NCBI GenBank assembly: GCA_037893225.1 | Contig: JAZGUH010000103.1 | Span: 930,001 to 994,000, forward strand | Direction: 5' to 3' | Source: Hippasteria phrygiana | Taxonomy: Eukaryota > Echinodermata > Asteroidea > Valvatida > Goniasteridae | Length of the DNA stretch: 64,000 nucleotides | In this document: piece by piece, positions 1 through 13,400 of the stretch | How positions within the stretch are numbered: the stretch's first letter is position 1 | Layout of the letters: every line of letters starts with the position of its first letter | Made by a program: the position numbers and the translations under genes | The notes under the pieces: generated by a model | What the model was told of the DNA's origin: nothing | Databases searched by the model: none | The model's input: only the letters and a program-made list of their open reading frames with translations

Positions 1-1433
1 TTTCCGCATAAGTGCACATGTTATACAATGGACTAGCCAAGACCCGAACCACGCAACTTGGGCCCCAAATGAGAGCGTTTTTCGGTCTGACGTTAAACGA
101 AATTGCGCACAATCTTAATACTGTTGGAAAGAGGGACTCCTCAGCAACATCCAGACCAATTTCCAGCTCCACAGACCCAAGTTCAGGAGAATGATGGCCG
201 AGACAAGCGAGTAGGTTTTTCGGACAAATGTTCTGCATTCTCGCATAAGTGTACATACTATACAATGGACTAGCCGAGACCCCCACCACGCAACTTGGGC
301 CCCACATGAGGGCGTTTTTCGGTCTGACATTGAACGAAATTGCGCATAATCTTGATACTGATGGAAAGAGGGACTCATCAGCAAATCCAGACCAATCTGC
401 AGCTCCTCAGACCCAAGTTCAGCCAAATGATGGCAAAGACAAGCGAGTAGGTTTTTCGAACAAAATGTTCTGCATTCTCGAATAAGTGCACATGCTATAC
501 AATGCACTAGCCGAGACCCCCACCACGCAACTTGGGCCCCAAATGAGGGCGTTTTTCGGTATGACATTGAACAAAATTGCGCACAACCTTGATACTGATG
601 GAAAGAGGGACTCCTCAGCAACATCCAGACCAATTTCCATCTCCGCAGGCACAAGTTCAGCCAAATGATGGCCGAGATAAGCGAGTAGTATTTTTTGAAC
701 TGATTTTTTCTGCATTCCCGCATGAGTGTACATGCTATACAATGGACTAGCCGAGACCCCCACCACGCAAGTTGGGCCCGAAATGAGGGCGTTTTTTGGT
801 CTGACGTTGAACGAAATTGCGCACAATCTTGATACTGTTGGAAAAAGGGACTCCTCAGCAACATCCAGACCAATTTCCAGGCTCCACAGACCCAAGTTCA
901 GGAGAATGATGGCCGAGACAAGCGAGTAGGTTTTTCGAACAAATGTTCTGCATTCTCGCATAAGTGTACATACTATACAATGGACTAGCCGAGACCCCCA
1001 CCACGCAACTTGGGCCCCACATGAGGGCGTTTTTCGGTCTGACATTGAAAGAAATTGCGCACAATCTTGATACTGATGGAAAGAGAGACTCATCAGCAAA
1101 TCCAGACCAATCTGCAGCTCCTCAGACCCAAGTTCAGCCAAATGATGGCCGAGATAAGCGAGTAGTATTTTTTGAACTGATTTTTTCTGCATTCCCGCAT
1201 GAGTGTACATGCTATACAACGGACTAGCCGAGACCCCCACCACGCAACTTGGGCCCCAAACGAGGGCGCATTTCGGCCTGACGTTAAACGAAATTGAGCA
1301 CAATCTTGATACTGTTAGAAAGAGGGACTCCTCAGCAACATCCATACTAATTTCCAGCTCCACAGACGCCAGTTCAGCCGAATGATGGCCGAGATAAGCG
1401 AGTATTTTTTGTCGAACTGATTTTGTCTGCATT
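1..1433 (+). repeat. 238-240 bp satellite array, left block
   Basis: About six tandem monomers. Each has the same landmarks in order: CATGCTATACAATGGACTAG, CACGCAACTTGGGCCCC, GCGTTTTTCGGTCTGAC, GAAAGAGGGACTC and TGATGGCCGAGATAAGCGAG. Each monomer holds a 60-codon plus-strand frame starting MHMLYNGLAE or MYMLYNGLAE. The first ~890 bases recur at offset 39507 and the first ~666 at offset 23547, so this block is one copy of a larger duplicated unit. There is no sign of a host gene. The right edge is the truncated 178-bp insertion. Confidence 0.95.
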
Positions 1434-1598
1434 CCATCCTGGTCAGGACTTTCTATTGTCCTACACACTAACCCATCCCCATAGACTAAGCACTAGTTTG
1501 CATGTCCTCACTTTTCCGGAACAAAGAAATAAACGTGAGGACAGTATTGTTCCCTTTGTTGAACCGTCCTTTTTGTCCTCACCAGTACGTCAATAATA
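1434..1598 (+). mobile_element. 178-bp insertion, 5'-truncated copy
   Basis: Non-satellite sequence beginning CATCCTGGTCAGGAC and ending CAGTACGTCAATAATA. It matches the full copies at 38621-38798 and 40495-40672 but lacks the first ~13 bases and the satellite just before them. The junction reads ATTCC/ATCCTGG, which fits a small deletion at microhomology. It contains a hairpin with arms GTCCTCAC and GTGAGGAC. It is non-coding and of unknown class. Confidence 0.8.
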
Positions 1599-4500
1599 AT
1601 ACAATGGACTAGCCGAGACCCCCACCACGCAACTTGGGCCCCAAACGAGGGCGCATTTCGGCCTGACGTTAAACGAAATTGAGCACAATCTTGATACTGA
1701 TGGAAAGAGGGACTCCTCAGCAACATCCAAAGTAATCTCCTTCTCCTCAGACCTCAGTTCAGCCGAATGATGGCGGACATGAGCGAGTAGGTTTTTTGAA
1801 AGAATTGTTCTGCATTCCCGCTTAAGTGCACATGCTATACAATGGAAAAGCCGAACCCCCCCCCCCCCCCCCCCCCCCCCCCACGCAACTCAACTTGGGC
1901 CCCAAATTAAGGCGTTTTTCGATCTGATGTTGAACGAAATTGCGCACAATCTTGATACTGTTGGAAAAAGGGACTCCTCAGCAACATCCAGAACAATCTC
2001 CAGCTCCTCAGACCCAAGTTCAGCCGAATGATGGCCGAGATAAGCCAGTAGGTTTTTCAAAAGAATTTGTCTGCATTTCCGCATAAGTGCACATGCTATA
2101 CAATGGACTAGCCAAGACCCCAACCACGCAACTTGGGCCCCAAATGAGAGCGTTTTTCGGTCTGACGTTGAACGGAATTGCGCACAATCTTACTACTGTT
2201 GGAAAGAGGGACTCCTCAGCAACATCCAGACTAATTTCCAGCTCCACAGACCCAAGTTCAGGAGAATGATGGCCGAGACAAGCGAGTAGGTTTTTCTAAC
2301 GAATGTTTCTGCATTCCCGCATAAGTGCACATGCTATACAATGGACTAGCCGAGACCACCAACACGCAACGTGGGCCCCAAATGAGGGCGTTTTTCGATC
2401 TGGTGTTGAACGAAATTGCGCACAATCTTGATACTGTTGGAAAAAGGGACTCCTCAGCAACATCCAGAACAATCTCCAGCTCCTCAGACCCAAGTTCAGC
2501 CGAATGATGGCCGAGATAAGCCAGTAGGTTTTTCAAAAGAATTTGTCTGCATTTCCGCATAAGTGCACATGCTATACAATGGACTAGCCAAGACCCCAAC
2601 CACGCAACTTGGGCCACAAATGAGAGCGTTTTTCGGTCTGACGTTGAACGGAATTGCGCACAATCTTAATACTGATGGAAAGAGGGATTTCTCAGCAACA
2701 TCCATACCAATTTCCAGTTCCGCAGGCCCAAGTTCAGCCAAATGATGGCCGAGATAACCGAGTAGTTTTTTTTCCGAACTGATTTTGTCTGCATTCCCGC
2801 ATGAGTGTATATGCTATACAATGGACTAGCCGAGACCCCCACCACGCAACTTGGGCCCCAAATGAGAGCGTTTTTCGGTCTGACGTTGAACGGAATTGCG
2901 CACAATCTTACTACTGTTGGAAAGAGGGACTCCTCAGCAACATCCAGACTAATTTCCAGCTCCACAGACCCAAGTTCAGGAGAATGATGGCCGAGACAAG
3001 CAAGTAGGTTTTTCTAACGAATGTTTCTGCATTCCCGCATAAGTGCACATGCTATACAATGGACTAGCCGAGACCCCCAACACGCAACGTGGGTCCCAAA
3101 GGAGGGCGTTTTTCGATCTGGTGTTGAACGAAATTGCGCACAATCTTGATACTGTTGGAAAAAGGGACTCCTCAGCAACATCCAGAACAATCTCCAGCTC
3201 CACAGACCCAAGTTCAGGAGAATGATGGCCGAGACAAGCGAGTAGGTTTTTCGAACAAAATTTTCTGCATTCTCGCATAAGTGCACATGCTATACAATAG
3301 ACTAGCAGAGACCCCCACCACGCAACTTGGGCCCCAAATGAGAGCGTTTTTCGGTCTGACATTGAACGAAATTGCGCACAATCTTAATACTGTTGGAAAG
3401 AGGGACTACTCAGCAACATCCATACCAATTTCCAGCTCCACAGACGCAAGTTCAGGAGAATGATGGCCGAGATCAGCCAGTAGGTTTTTCGAAAGAATTT
3501 TCTGCATTTCCGCATAAGTGCACATGCTATACAATGGACTAGCCGAGACCCCCACCACGCAATTTAGGCCCCACATGAGGGCGTTTTTCGGTCTGACATT
3601 GAACGAAATTGCGCATAATCTTGATACTGATGGAAAGAGGGACTCATCAGATAACATTTAGACTAATCTCCAGCTCCTCAGACTCAAGTTTAGCCAAATG
3701 ATGGCCGAGATAAGCGAGTAGGTTTTTCAAACAAATTTTTCTCCATTCCCGCATCAGTGCACATGCTATACAATGGACTAGCCGAGACCCCCACAACGCA
3801 ATTTAGGCCCCACATCAGGGCGTTTTTCGGTCTGACATTGAACGAAATTGCGCATAATCTTGATACTGATGGAAAGAGGGACTCATCAGTAACATTTAGA
3901 CTAATCTCCAGCTCCTCAGACTCAAGTTTAGCCAAATGATGGCCGAGATAAGCGAGTAGGTTTTTCAAACAAATTGTTCTCCATTCCCGCATAAGTGCAC
4001 ATGCTATACAATGGACTAGCCAAGACCCCCACCACGCAATTTAGGCCCCACATGAGGGCGTTTTTCGGTCTGATATTGAACGAAATTGCGCATAATCTTG
4101 ATACTGATGGAAAGAGGGACTCCTCAGCAACATCCATACCAATTTCCAGCTCTACAGACCCAAGTTCAGCAGAATGATGGCCGAGATAAGCGAGTATTTT
4201 TTTTCGAACTGATTTTTTCTGCATTTCCGCATGAGTGTACATGCTATACAATGGACTAGCCGAGACCCCCACATCGCAATTTAGGCCCCACATGAGGGCG
4301 TTTTTCGGTCTGAAATGGAACGAAATTGCGCATAATCTTGATACTGATGGAAAGAGGGACTCATCAGTAACATTTAGACTAATCTCCAGCTCCTCAGACT
4401 CAAGTTCAGCCAAATGATGGCCGAGATAAGCGAGTAGGTTTTTCAAACAAATTGTTCTCCATTTCCGCATAAGTGCACATGCTTTACAATGGACTAGCCG

Positions 4501-4713
4501 AGACCCCCACCACGCAACTTGGGCCCCAAATGAGGGCGTTTTTCGATCTGACATTGAACGAAATTGCGCACAATCTTGATATTGATGGAAAGAGGGACTC
4601 CTCAGCAACATCCAGACCAATCTCCAGCTCCGCAGGCCCAAGTTCAGCCGAATAATGGCCGAGATAAGCGAGTATTTTTTTTTCGAACTGATTTTTTCTG
4701 CATTCCCGCATGA

Positions 4714-7700
4714 GTGCACATGCTATACAATGGACTAGCCGAGACCCCAAACACGCAACTTGGGCCCCAAATGAGAGCGTTTTTCGGTCTGACATTAAAC
4801 GAAATTGCGCACAATCTTAATACTGTCGGAAAGAGGGACTCCTCAGCAACATCCAGACCATTTTCCAGCTCCACAGACCCAAGTTCAGGAGAATGATGGC
4901 CGAGATAAGCCAGTAGGTTTTTTAAAAGAATTTTTCTGCATTTCCGCATCTGTGCACATGCTATACAATGGACTAGCCGAGACCCCCACCACGCAATTTA
5001 GGCCGCACATCAGGGCGTTTTTCGGTCTGACATTGAACGAAATTGCGCATAATCTTGATACTGATGGAAAGAGGGACTCATCAGTAACATTTAGACTAAT
5101 CTCCAGCTCCTCAGACTCAAATTCAGCCAAATGATGGCCGAGATAAGCGAGTAGGTTTTTCAAACAAATTGTTCTCCATTTCCGCATAAGTGCACATGCT
5201 ATACAATGGACTAGCCGAGACCCCCACAACGCAATTTAGGCCCCACATCAGGGCGTTTTTCGGTCTGACATTGAACGAAATTGCGCATAATCTTGATACT
5301 GATGGAAAGAGGGACTCATCAGTAACATTTAGACTAATCTCCAGCTCCTCAGACTCAAGTTTAGCCAAATGATGGCCGAGATAAGCGAGTAGGTTTTTCA
5401 AACAAATTTTTCTCCATTCCCGCATAAATGCACATGCTATACAATGCACGAGCCGAGACCCCCACCACGCAACTTGGGCCCCAAATGAGGGCGTTTTTCG
5501 ATCTGACATTGAACGAAATTGCGGACAATCTTGATATTGATGGAAAGAGGGACTCCTCAGCAACATCCATACCATTTTCCAGCTCAACAGACTCCAGTAC
5601 AGCCGAATGATGGCCGAGATAAGCGAGTAGTTTTTTTCAAACAAATTTTTCTCCATTCCCGCATCAGTGCACATGCTATACAATGGACTAGCCGAGACCC
5701 CCACAACGCAATTTAGGCCCCACATCAGGGCGTTTTTCGGTCTGACATTGAACGAAATTGCGCATAATCTTGATACTGATGGAAAGAGGGACTCATCAGT
5801 AACATTTAGACTAATCTCCAGCTCCTCAGACTCAAGTTTAGCCAAATGATGGCCGAGATAAGCGAGTAGGTTTTTCAAACAAATTGTTCTCCATTCCCGC
5901 ATAAGTGCACATGCTATACAATGGACTAGCCAAGACCCCCACCACGCAATTTAGGCCCCACATGAGGGCGTTTTTCGGTCTGATATTGAACGAAATTGCG
6001 CATAATCTTGATACTGATGGAAAGAGGGACTCCTCAGCAACATCCATACCAATTTCCAGCTCTACAGACCCAAGTTCAGCAGAATGATGGCCGAGATAAG
6101 CGAGTATTTTTTTTCGAACTGATTTTTTCTGCATTTCCGCATGAGTGTACATGCTATACAATGGACTAGCCGAGACCCCCACAACGCAATTTAGGCCCCA
6201 CATGAGGGCGTTTTTCGGTCTGAAATGGAACGAAATTGCGCATAATCTTGATACTGATGGAAAGAGGGACTCATCAGTAACATTTAGACTAATCTCCAGC
6301 TCCTCAGACTCAAGTTCAGCCAAATGATGGCCGAGATAAGCGAGTAGGTTTTTCAAACAAATTGTTCTCCATTTCCGCATAAGTGCACATGCTTTACAAT
6401 GGACTAGCCGAGACCCCCACCACGCAACTTGGGCCCCAAATGAGGGTGTTTTTTGATCTGACATTGAACGAAATTGCGCACAATCTTGATATTGATGGAA
6501 AGAGGGACTCCTCAGCAACATCCAGACCAATCTCCAGCTCCGCAGGCCCAAGTTCAGCCAAATGATGGCCGAGATAAGCGAGTAGTATTTTTCGAACTGA
6601 TTTTGTCTGCATTCCCGCATGAGTGTACATGCTAACAATGGACTAGCCGAGAACCCCACCACGCAACTTAGGCCCCAAATGAGGGCGTTTTTCGGTCTGA
6701 CGTTAAACGAAATTGCGCACAATCTTGATACTGATGGAAAGAGGGACTCCTCAGCAACATCCATACCAATTTCCAGCTCCACAGACGCCAGTTCAGCCGA
6801 ATAATGGCCGAGATAAGCGAGTATTGTTTTTTCGAACTGATTTTTTCTGCATTCCCGCATGAGTGCACATGCTATACAATGGACTAGCCGAGACCCCAAA
6901 CACGCAACTTGGGCCCCAAATGAGAGCGTTTTTCGGTCTGACATTGAACGAAATTGCGCACAATCTTAATACTGTCGGAAAGAGGGACTCCTCAGCAACA
7001 TCCAGACCATTTTCCAGCTCCACAGACCCAAGTTCAGGAGAATGATGGCCGAGATAAGCCAGTAGGTTTTTTAAAAGAATTTTTTTGCATTTCCGCATCA
7101 GTGCACATGCTATACAATGGACTAGCCGAGACCCCCACCACGCAATTTAGGCCGCACATCAGGGCGTTTTTCGGTCTGACATTGAACGAAATTGCGCATA
7201 ATCTTGATACTGATGGAAAGAGGGACTCATCAGTAACATTTAGACTAATCTCCAGCTCCTCAGACTCAAATTCAGCCAAATGATGGCCGAGATAAGCGAG
7301 TAGGTTTTTCAAACAAATTGTTCTCCATTTCCGCATAAGTGCACATGCTATACAATGGACTAGCCGAGACCCCCACAACGCAATTTAGGCCCCACATGAG
7401 GGCGTTTTTCGGTCTGACATTGAACGAAATTGCGGACAATCTTGATATTGATGGAAAGAGGGACTCCTCAGCAACATCCATACCATTTTCCAGCTCAACA
7501 GACTCCAGTTCAGCCGAATGATGGCCGAGATAAGCGAGTATTTTTTTTCGAACTGATTTTTTCTGCATTCCCGCATGAGTGTACATGCTATACAATGGAC
7601 TAGCCGAGACCCCAACCACGCAACTTGGGCCCCAAATGAGAGCGTTTTTCGGTCTGACATTGAACGAAATTGCGCACAATCTTAATACTGTTGGAAAGAG

Positions 7701-10439
7701 GGACTACTCAGCAACATCCATACCAATTTCCAGCTCCACAGACGCAAGTTCAGGAGAATGATGGCCGAGATCAGCCAGTAGGTTTTTCGAAAGAATTTTC
7801 TGCATTTCCGCATAAGTGCACATGCTATACAATGGACTAGCCGAGACCCCCACCACGCAATTTAGGCCCCACATGAGGGCGTTTTTCGGTCTGACATTGA
7901 ACGAAATTGCGCACAATCTTGATACTGATGGAAAGAGGGACTCATCAGTAACATTTAGACTAATCTCCAGCTCCTCAGACTCAAGTTTAGCCAAATGATG
8001 GCCGAGATAAGCGAGTAGGTTTTTCAAACAAATTTTTCTCCATTCCCGCATCAGTGCACATGCTATACAATGGACTAGCCGAGACCCCCACAACGCAATT
8101 TAGGCCCCACATCAGGGCGTTTTTCGGTCTGACATTGAACGAAATTGCGCATAATCTTGATACTGATGGAAAGAGGGACTCATCAGTAACATTTAGACTA
8201 ATCTCCAGCTCCTCAGACTCAAGTTTAGCCAAATGATGGCCGAGATAAGCGAGTAGGTTTTTCAAACAAATTTTTCTCCATTCTCGCATAAGTGCACATG
8301 CTATACAATGGACTAGCCAAGACCCCCACCACGCAATTTAGGCCCCACATGAGGGCGTTTTTCGGTCTGACATTGAACGAAATTGCGCATAATCTTGATA
8401 CTGATGGAAAGAGGGACTCCTCAGCAACATCCATACCAATTTCCAGCTCTACAGACCCAAGTTCAGCAGAATGATGGCCGAGATAAGCCAGTAGGTTTTT
8501 TAAAAGAATTTTTCTGCATTTCCGCATCTGTGCACATGCTATACAATGGACTAGCCGAGACCCCCACCACGCAATTTAGGCCGCACATCAGGGCGTTTTT
8601 CGGTCTGACATTGAACGAAATTGCGCATAATCTTGATACTGATGGAAAGAGGGACTCATCAGTAACATTTAGACTAATCTCCAGCTCCTCAGACTCAAAT
8701 TCAGCCAAATGATGGCCGAGATAAGCGAGTAGGTTTTTCAAACAAATTGTTCTCCATTTCCGCATAAGTGCACATGCTATACAATGGACTAGCCGAGACC
8801 CCCACAACGCAATTTAGGCCCCACATCAGGGCGTTTTTCGGTCTGACATTGAACGAAATTGCGCATAATCTTGATACTGATGGAAAGAGGGACTCATCAG
8901 TAACATTTAGACTAATCTCCAGCTCCTCAGACTCAAGTTTAGCCAAATGATGGCCGAGATAAGCGAGTAGGTTTTTCAAACAAATTTTTCTCCATTCCCG
9001 CATAAATGCACATGCTATACAATGCACGAGCCGAGACCCCCACCACGCAACTTGGGCCCCAAATGAGGGCGTTTTTCGATCTGACATTGAACGAAATTGC
9101 GGACAATCTTGATATTGATGGAAAGAGGGACTCCTCAGCAACATCCATACCATTTTCCAGCTCAACAGACTCCAGTACAGCCGAATGATGGCCGAGATAA
9201 GCGAGTAGTTTTTTTCAAACAAATTTTTCTCCATTCCCGCATCAGTGCACATGCTATACAATGGACTAGCCGAGACCCCCACAACGCAATTTAGGCCCCA
9301 CATCAGGGCGTTTTTCGGTCTGACATTGAACGAAATTGCGCATAATCTTGATACTGATGGAAAGAGGGACTCATCAGTAACATTTAGACTAATCTCCAGC
9401 TCCTCAGACTCAAGTTTAGCCAAATGATGGCCGAGATAAGCGAGTAGGTTTTTCAAACAAATTGTTCTCCATTCCCGCATAAGTGCACATGCTATACAAT
9501 GGACTAGCCAAGACCCCCACCACGCAATTTAGGCCCCACATGAGGGCGTTTTTCGGTCTGATATTGAACGAAATTGCGCATAATCTTGATACTGATGGAA
9601 AGAGGGACTCCTCAGCAACATCCATACCAATTTCCAGCTCTACAGACCCAAGTTCAGCAGAATGATGGCCGAGATAAGCGAGTATTTTTTTTCGAACTGA
9701 TTTTTTCTGCATTTCCGCATGAGTGTACATGCTATACAATGGACTAGCCGAGACCCCCACAACGCAATTTAGGCCCCACATGAGGGCGTTTTTCGGTCTG
9801 AAATGGAACGAAATTGCGCATAATCTTGATACTGATGGAAAGAGGGACTCATCAGTAACATTTAGACTAATCTCCAGCTCCTCAGACTCAAGTTCAGCCA
9901 AATGATGGCCGAGATAAGCGAGTAGGTTTTTCAAACAAATTGTTCTCCATTTCCGCATAAGTGCACATGCTTTACAATGGACTAGCCGAGACCCCACCAC
10001 GCAACTTGGGCCCCAAATGAGGGTGTTTTTTGATCTGACATTGAACGAAATTGCGCACAATCTTGATATTGATGGAAAGAGGGACTCCTCAGCAACATCC
10101 AGACCAATCTCCAGCTCCGCAGGCCCAAGTTCAGCCAAATGATGGCCGAGATAAGCGAGTAGTATTTTTCGAACTGATTTTGTCTGCATTCCCGCATGAG
10201 TGTACATGCTAACAATGGACTAGCCGAGAACCCCACCACGCAACTTAGGCCCCAAATGAGGGCGTTTTTCGGTCTGACGTTAAACGAAATTGCGCACAAT
10301 CTTGATACTGATGGAAAGAGGGACTCCTCAGCAACATCCATACCAATTTCCAGCTCCACAGACGCCAGTTCAGCCGAATAATGGCCGAGATAAGCGAGTA
10401 TTGTTTTTTCGAACTGATTTTTTCTGCATTCCCGCATGA
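4714..10439 (+). repeat. Higher-order repeats, 9-mer and 15-mer blocks
   Basis: The marker monomer, whose frame reads GLAETPNTQLGPQ and ends PFSSSTDPSSGE, occurs at 4714, 6863 and 10440. This gives blocks of 2149 bp (9 monomers) and 3577 bp (15 monomers). The monomers at 4952-6863 recur in the same order at 8530-10440, offset by 3577 bp, with very few changes. Different block sizes sharing monomer order point to unequal exchange. Confidence 0.85.
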
Positions 10440-13400
10440 GTGCACATGCTATACAATGGACTAGCCGAGACCCCAAACACGCAACTTGGGCCCCAAATGA
10501 GAGCGTTTTTCGGTCTGACATTGAACGAAATTGCGCACAATCTTAATACTGTCGGAAAGAGGGACGCCTCAGCAACATCCAGACCATTTTCCAGCTCCAC
10601 AGACCCAAGTTCAGGAGAATGATGGCCGAGATAAGCCAGTAGGTTTTTTAAAAGAATTTTTCTGCATTTCCGCATCAGTGCACATGCTATACAATGGACT
10701 AGCCGAGACCCCCACCACGCAATTTAGGCCGCACATCAGGGCGTTTTTCGGTCTGACATTGAACGAAATTGCGCATAATCTTGATACTGATGGAAAGAGG
10801 GACTCATCAGTAACATTTAGACTAATCTCCAGCTCCTCAGACTCAAATTCAGCCAAATGATGGCCGAGATAAGCGAGTAGGTTTTTCAAACAAATTGTTC
10901 TCCATTTCCGCATAAGTGCACATGCTATACAATGGACTAGCCGAGACCCCCACAACGCAATTTAGGCCCCACATGAGGGCGTTTTTCGGTCTGACATTGA
11001 ACGAAATTGCGCATAATCTTGATACTGATGGAAAGAGGGACTCATCAGTAACATTTAGACTAATCTCCAGCTCCTCAGACTCAAGTTTAGCCAAATGATG
11101 GCCGAGATAAGCGAGTAGGTTTTTCAAACAAATTTTTCTCCATTCCCGCATCAATGCACATGCTATACAATGCACGAGCCGAGACCCCCACCACGCAACT
11201 TGGGCCCCAAATGAGGGCGTTTTTCGATCTGACATTGAACGAAATTGCGGACAATCTTGATATTGATGGAAAGAGGGACTCCTCAGCAACATCCATACCA
11301 TTTTCCAGCTCAACAGACTCCAGTTCAGCCGAATGATGGCCGAGATAAGCGAGTATTTTTTTTCGAACTGATTTTTTCTGCATTCCCGCATGAGTGTACA
11401 TGCTATACAATGGACTAGCCGAGACCCCAACCACGCAACTTGGGCCCCAAATGAGAGCGTTTTTCGGTCTGACATTGAACGAAATTGCGCACAATCTTAA
11501 TACTGTTGGAAAGAGGGACTACTCAGCAACATCCATACCAATTTCCAGCTCCACAGACGCAAGTTCAGGAGAATGATGGCCGAGATCAGCCAGTAGGTTT
11601 TTCGAAAGAATTTTCTGCATTTCCGCATAAGTGCACATGCTATACAATGGACTAGCCGAGACCCCCACCACGCAATTTAGGCCCCACATGAGGGCGTTTT
11701 TCGGTCTGACATTGAACGAAATTGCGCATAATCTTGATACTGATGGAAAGAGGGACTCATCAGTAACATTTAGACTAATCTCCAGCTCCTCAGACTCAAG
11801 TTTAGCCAAATGATGGCCGAGATAAGCGAGTAGGTTTTTCAAACAAATTTTTCTCCATTCCCGCATCAGTGCACATGCTATACAATGGACTAGCCGAGAC
11901 CCCCACAACGCAATTTAGGCCCCACATCAGGGCGTTTTTCGGTCTGACATTGAACGAAATTGCGCATAATCTTGATACTGATGGAAAGAGGGACTCATCA
12001 GTAACATTTAGACTAATCTCCAGCTCCTCAGACTCAAGTTTAGCCAAATGATGGCCGAGATAAGCGAGTAGGTTTTTCAAACAAATTTTTCTCCATTCCC
12101 GCATAAGTGCACATGCTATACAATGGACTAGCCAAGACCCCCACCACGCAATTTAGGCCCCACATGAGGGCGTTTTTCGGTCTGACATTGAACGAAATTG
12201 CGCATAATCTTGGTACTGATGGAAAGAGGGACTCCTCAGCAACATCCATACCAATTTCCAGCTCTACAGACCCAAGTTCAGCAGAATGATGGCCGAGATA
12301 AGCGAGTATTTTTTTTCGAACTGATTTTTTCTGCATTTCCGCATGAGTGTACATGCTATACAATGGACTAGCCGAGACCCCCACAACGCAATTTAGGCCC
12401 CAAATGAGGGCGTTTTTCGGTCTGAAATGGAACGAAATTGCGCATAATCTTGATACTGATGGAAAGAGGGACTCATCAGTAACATTTAGACTAATCTCCA
12501 GCTCCTCAGACTCAAGTTCAGCCAAATGATGGCCGAGATAAGCGAGTAGGTTTTTCGAACAAATTGTTCTCCATTTCCGCATAAGTGCACATGCTTTACA
12601 ATGGACTAGCCGAGACCCCCACCACGCAACTTGGGCCCCAAATGAGGGCGTTTTTCGATCTGACATTGAACGAAATTGCGCACAATCTTGATATTCATGG
12701 AAAGAGGGACTCCTCAGCAACATCCAGACCAATCTCCAGCTCCGCAGGCCCAAGTTCAGCCAAATGATGGCCGAGATAAGCGAGTAGTATTTTTCGAACT
12801 GATTTTGTCTGCATTCCCGCATGAGTGTACATGCTAACAATGGACTAGCCGAGAACCCCACCACGCAACTTAGGCCCCAAATGAGGGCGTTTTTCGGTCT
12901 GACGTTAAACGAAATTGCGCACAATCTTGATACTGATGGAAAGAGGGACTCCTCAGCAACATCCATACCAATTTCCAGCTCCACAGACGCCAGTTCAGCC
13001 GAATAATGGCCGAGATAAGCGAGTATTGTTTTTTCGAACTGATTTTTTCTGCATTCCCGCATGAGTGCACATGCTATACAATGGACTAGCCGAGACCCCA
13101 AACACGCAACTTGGGCCCCAAATGAGAGCGTTTTTCGGTCTGACATTGAACGAAATTGCGCACAATCTTAATACTGTCGGAAAGAGGGACTCCTCAGCAA
13201 CATTCAGACCATTTTCCAGCTCCACAGACCCAAGTTCAGGAGAATGATGGCCGAGATAAGCCAGTAGGTTTTTTAAAAGAATTTTTCTGCATTTCCGCAT
13301 CAGTGCACATGCTATACAATGGACTAGCCGAGACCCCCACCACGCAATTTAGGCCGCACATCAGGGCGTTTTTCGGTCTGACATTGAACGAAATTGCGCA

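Noticed and set aside
100..180. CENP-B-box-like word in the monomer (GTTGGAAAGAGGGAC)
   Set aside because: It shares GTTGGAA and GGGA but lacks the essential TTCG and CGGG core positions.
5838..6944. Minus-strand frames of up to 368 codons across the satellite
   Set aside because: The monomer is 3n+1 or 3n+2 long, so each monomer shifts frame and the protein cycles through all three readings of the same DNA. No stable repeat protein results.
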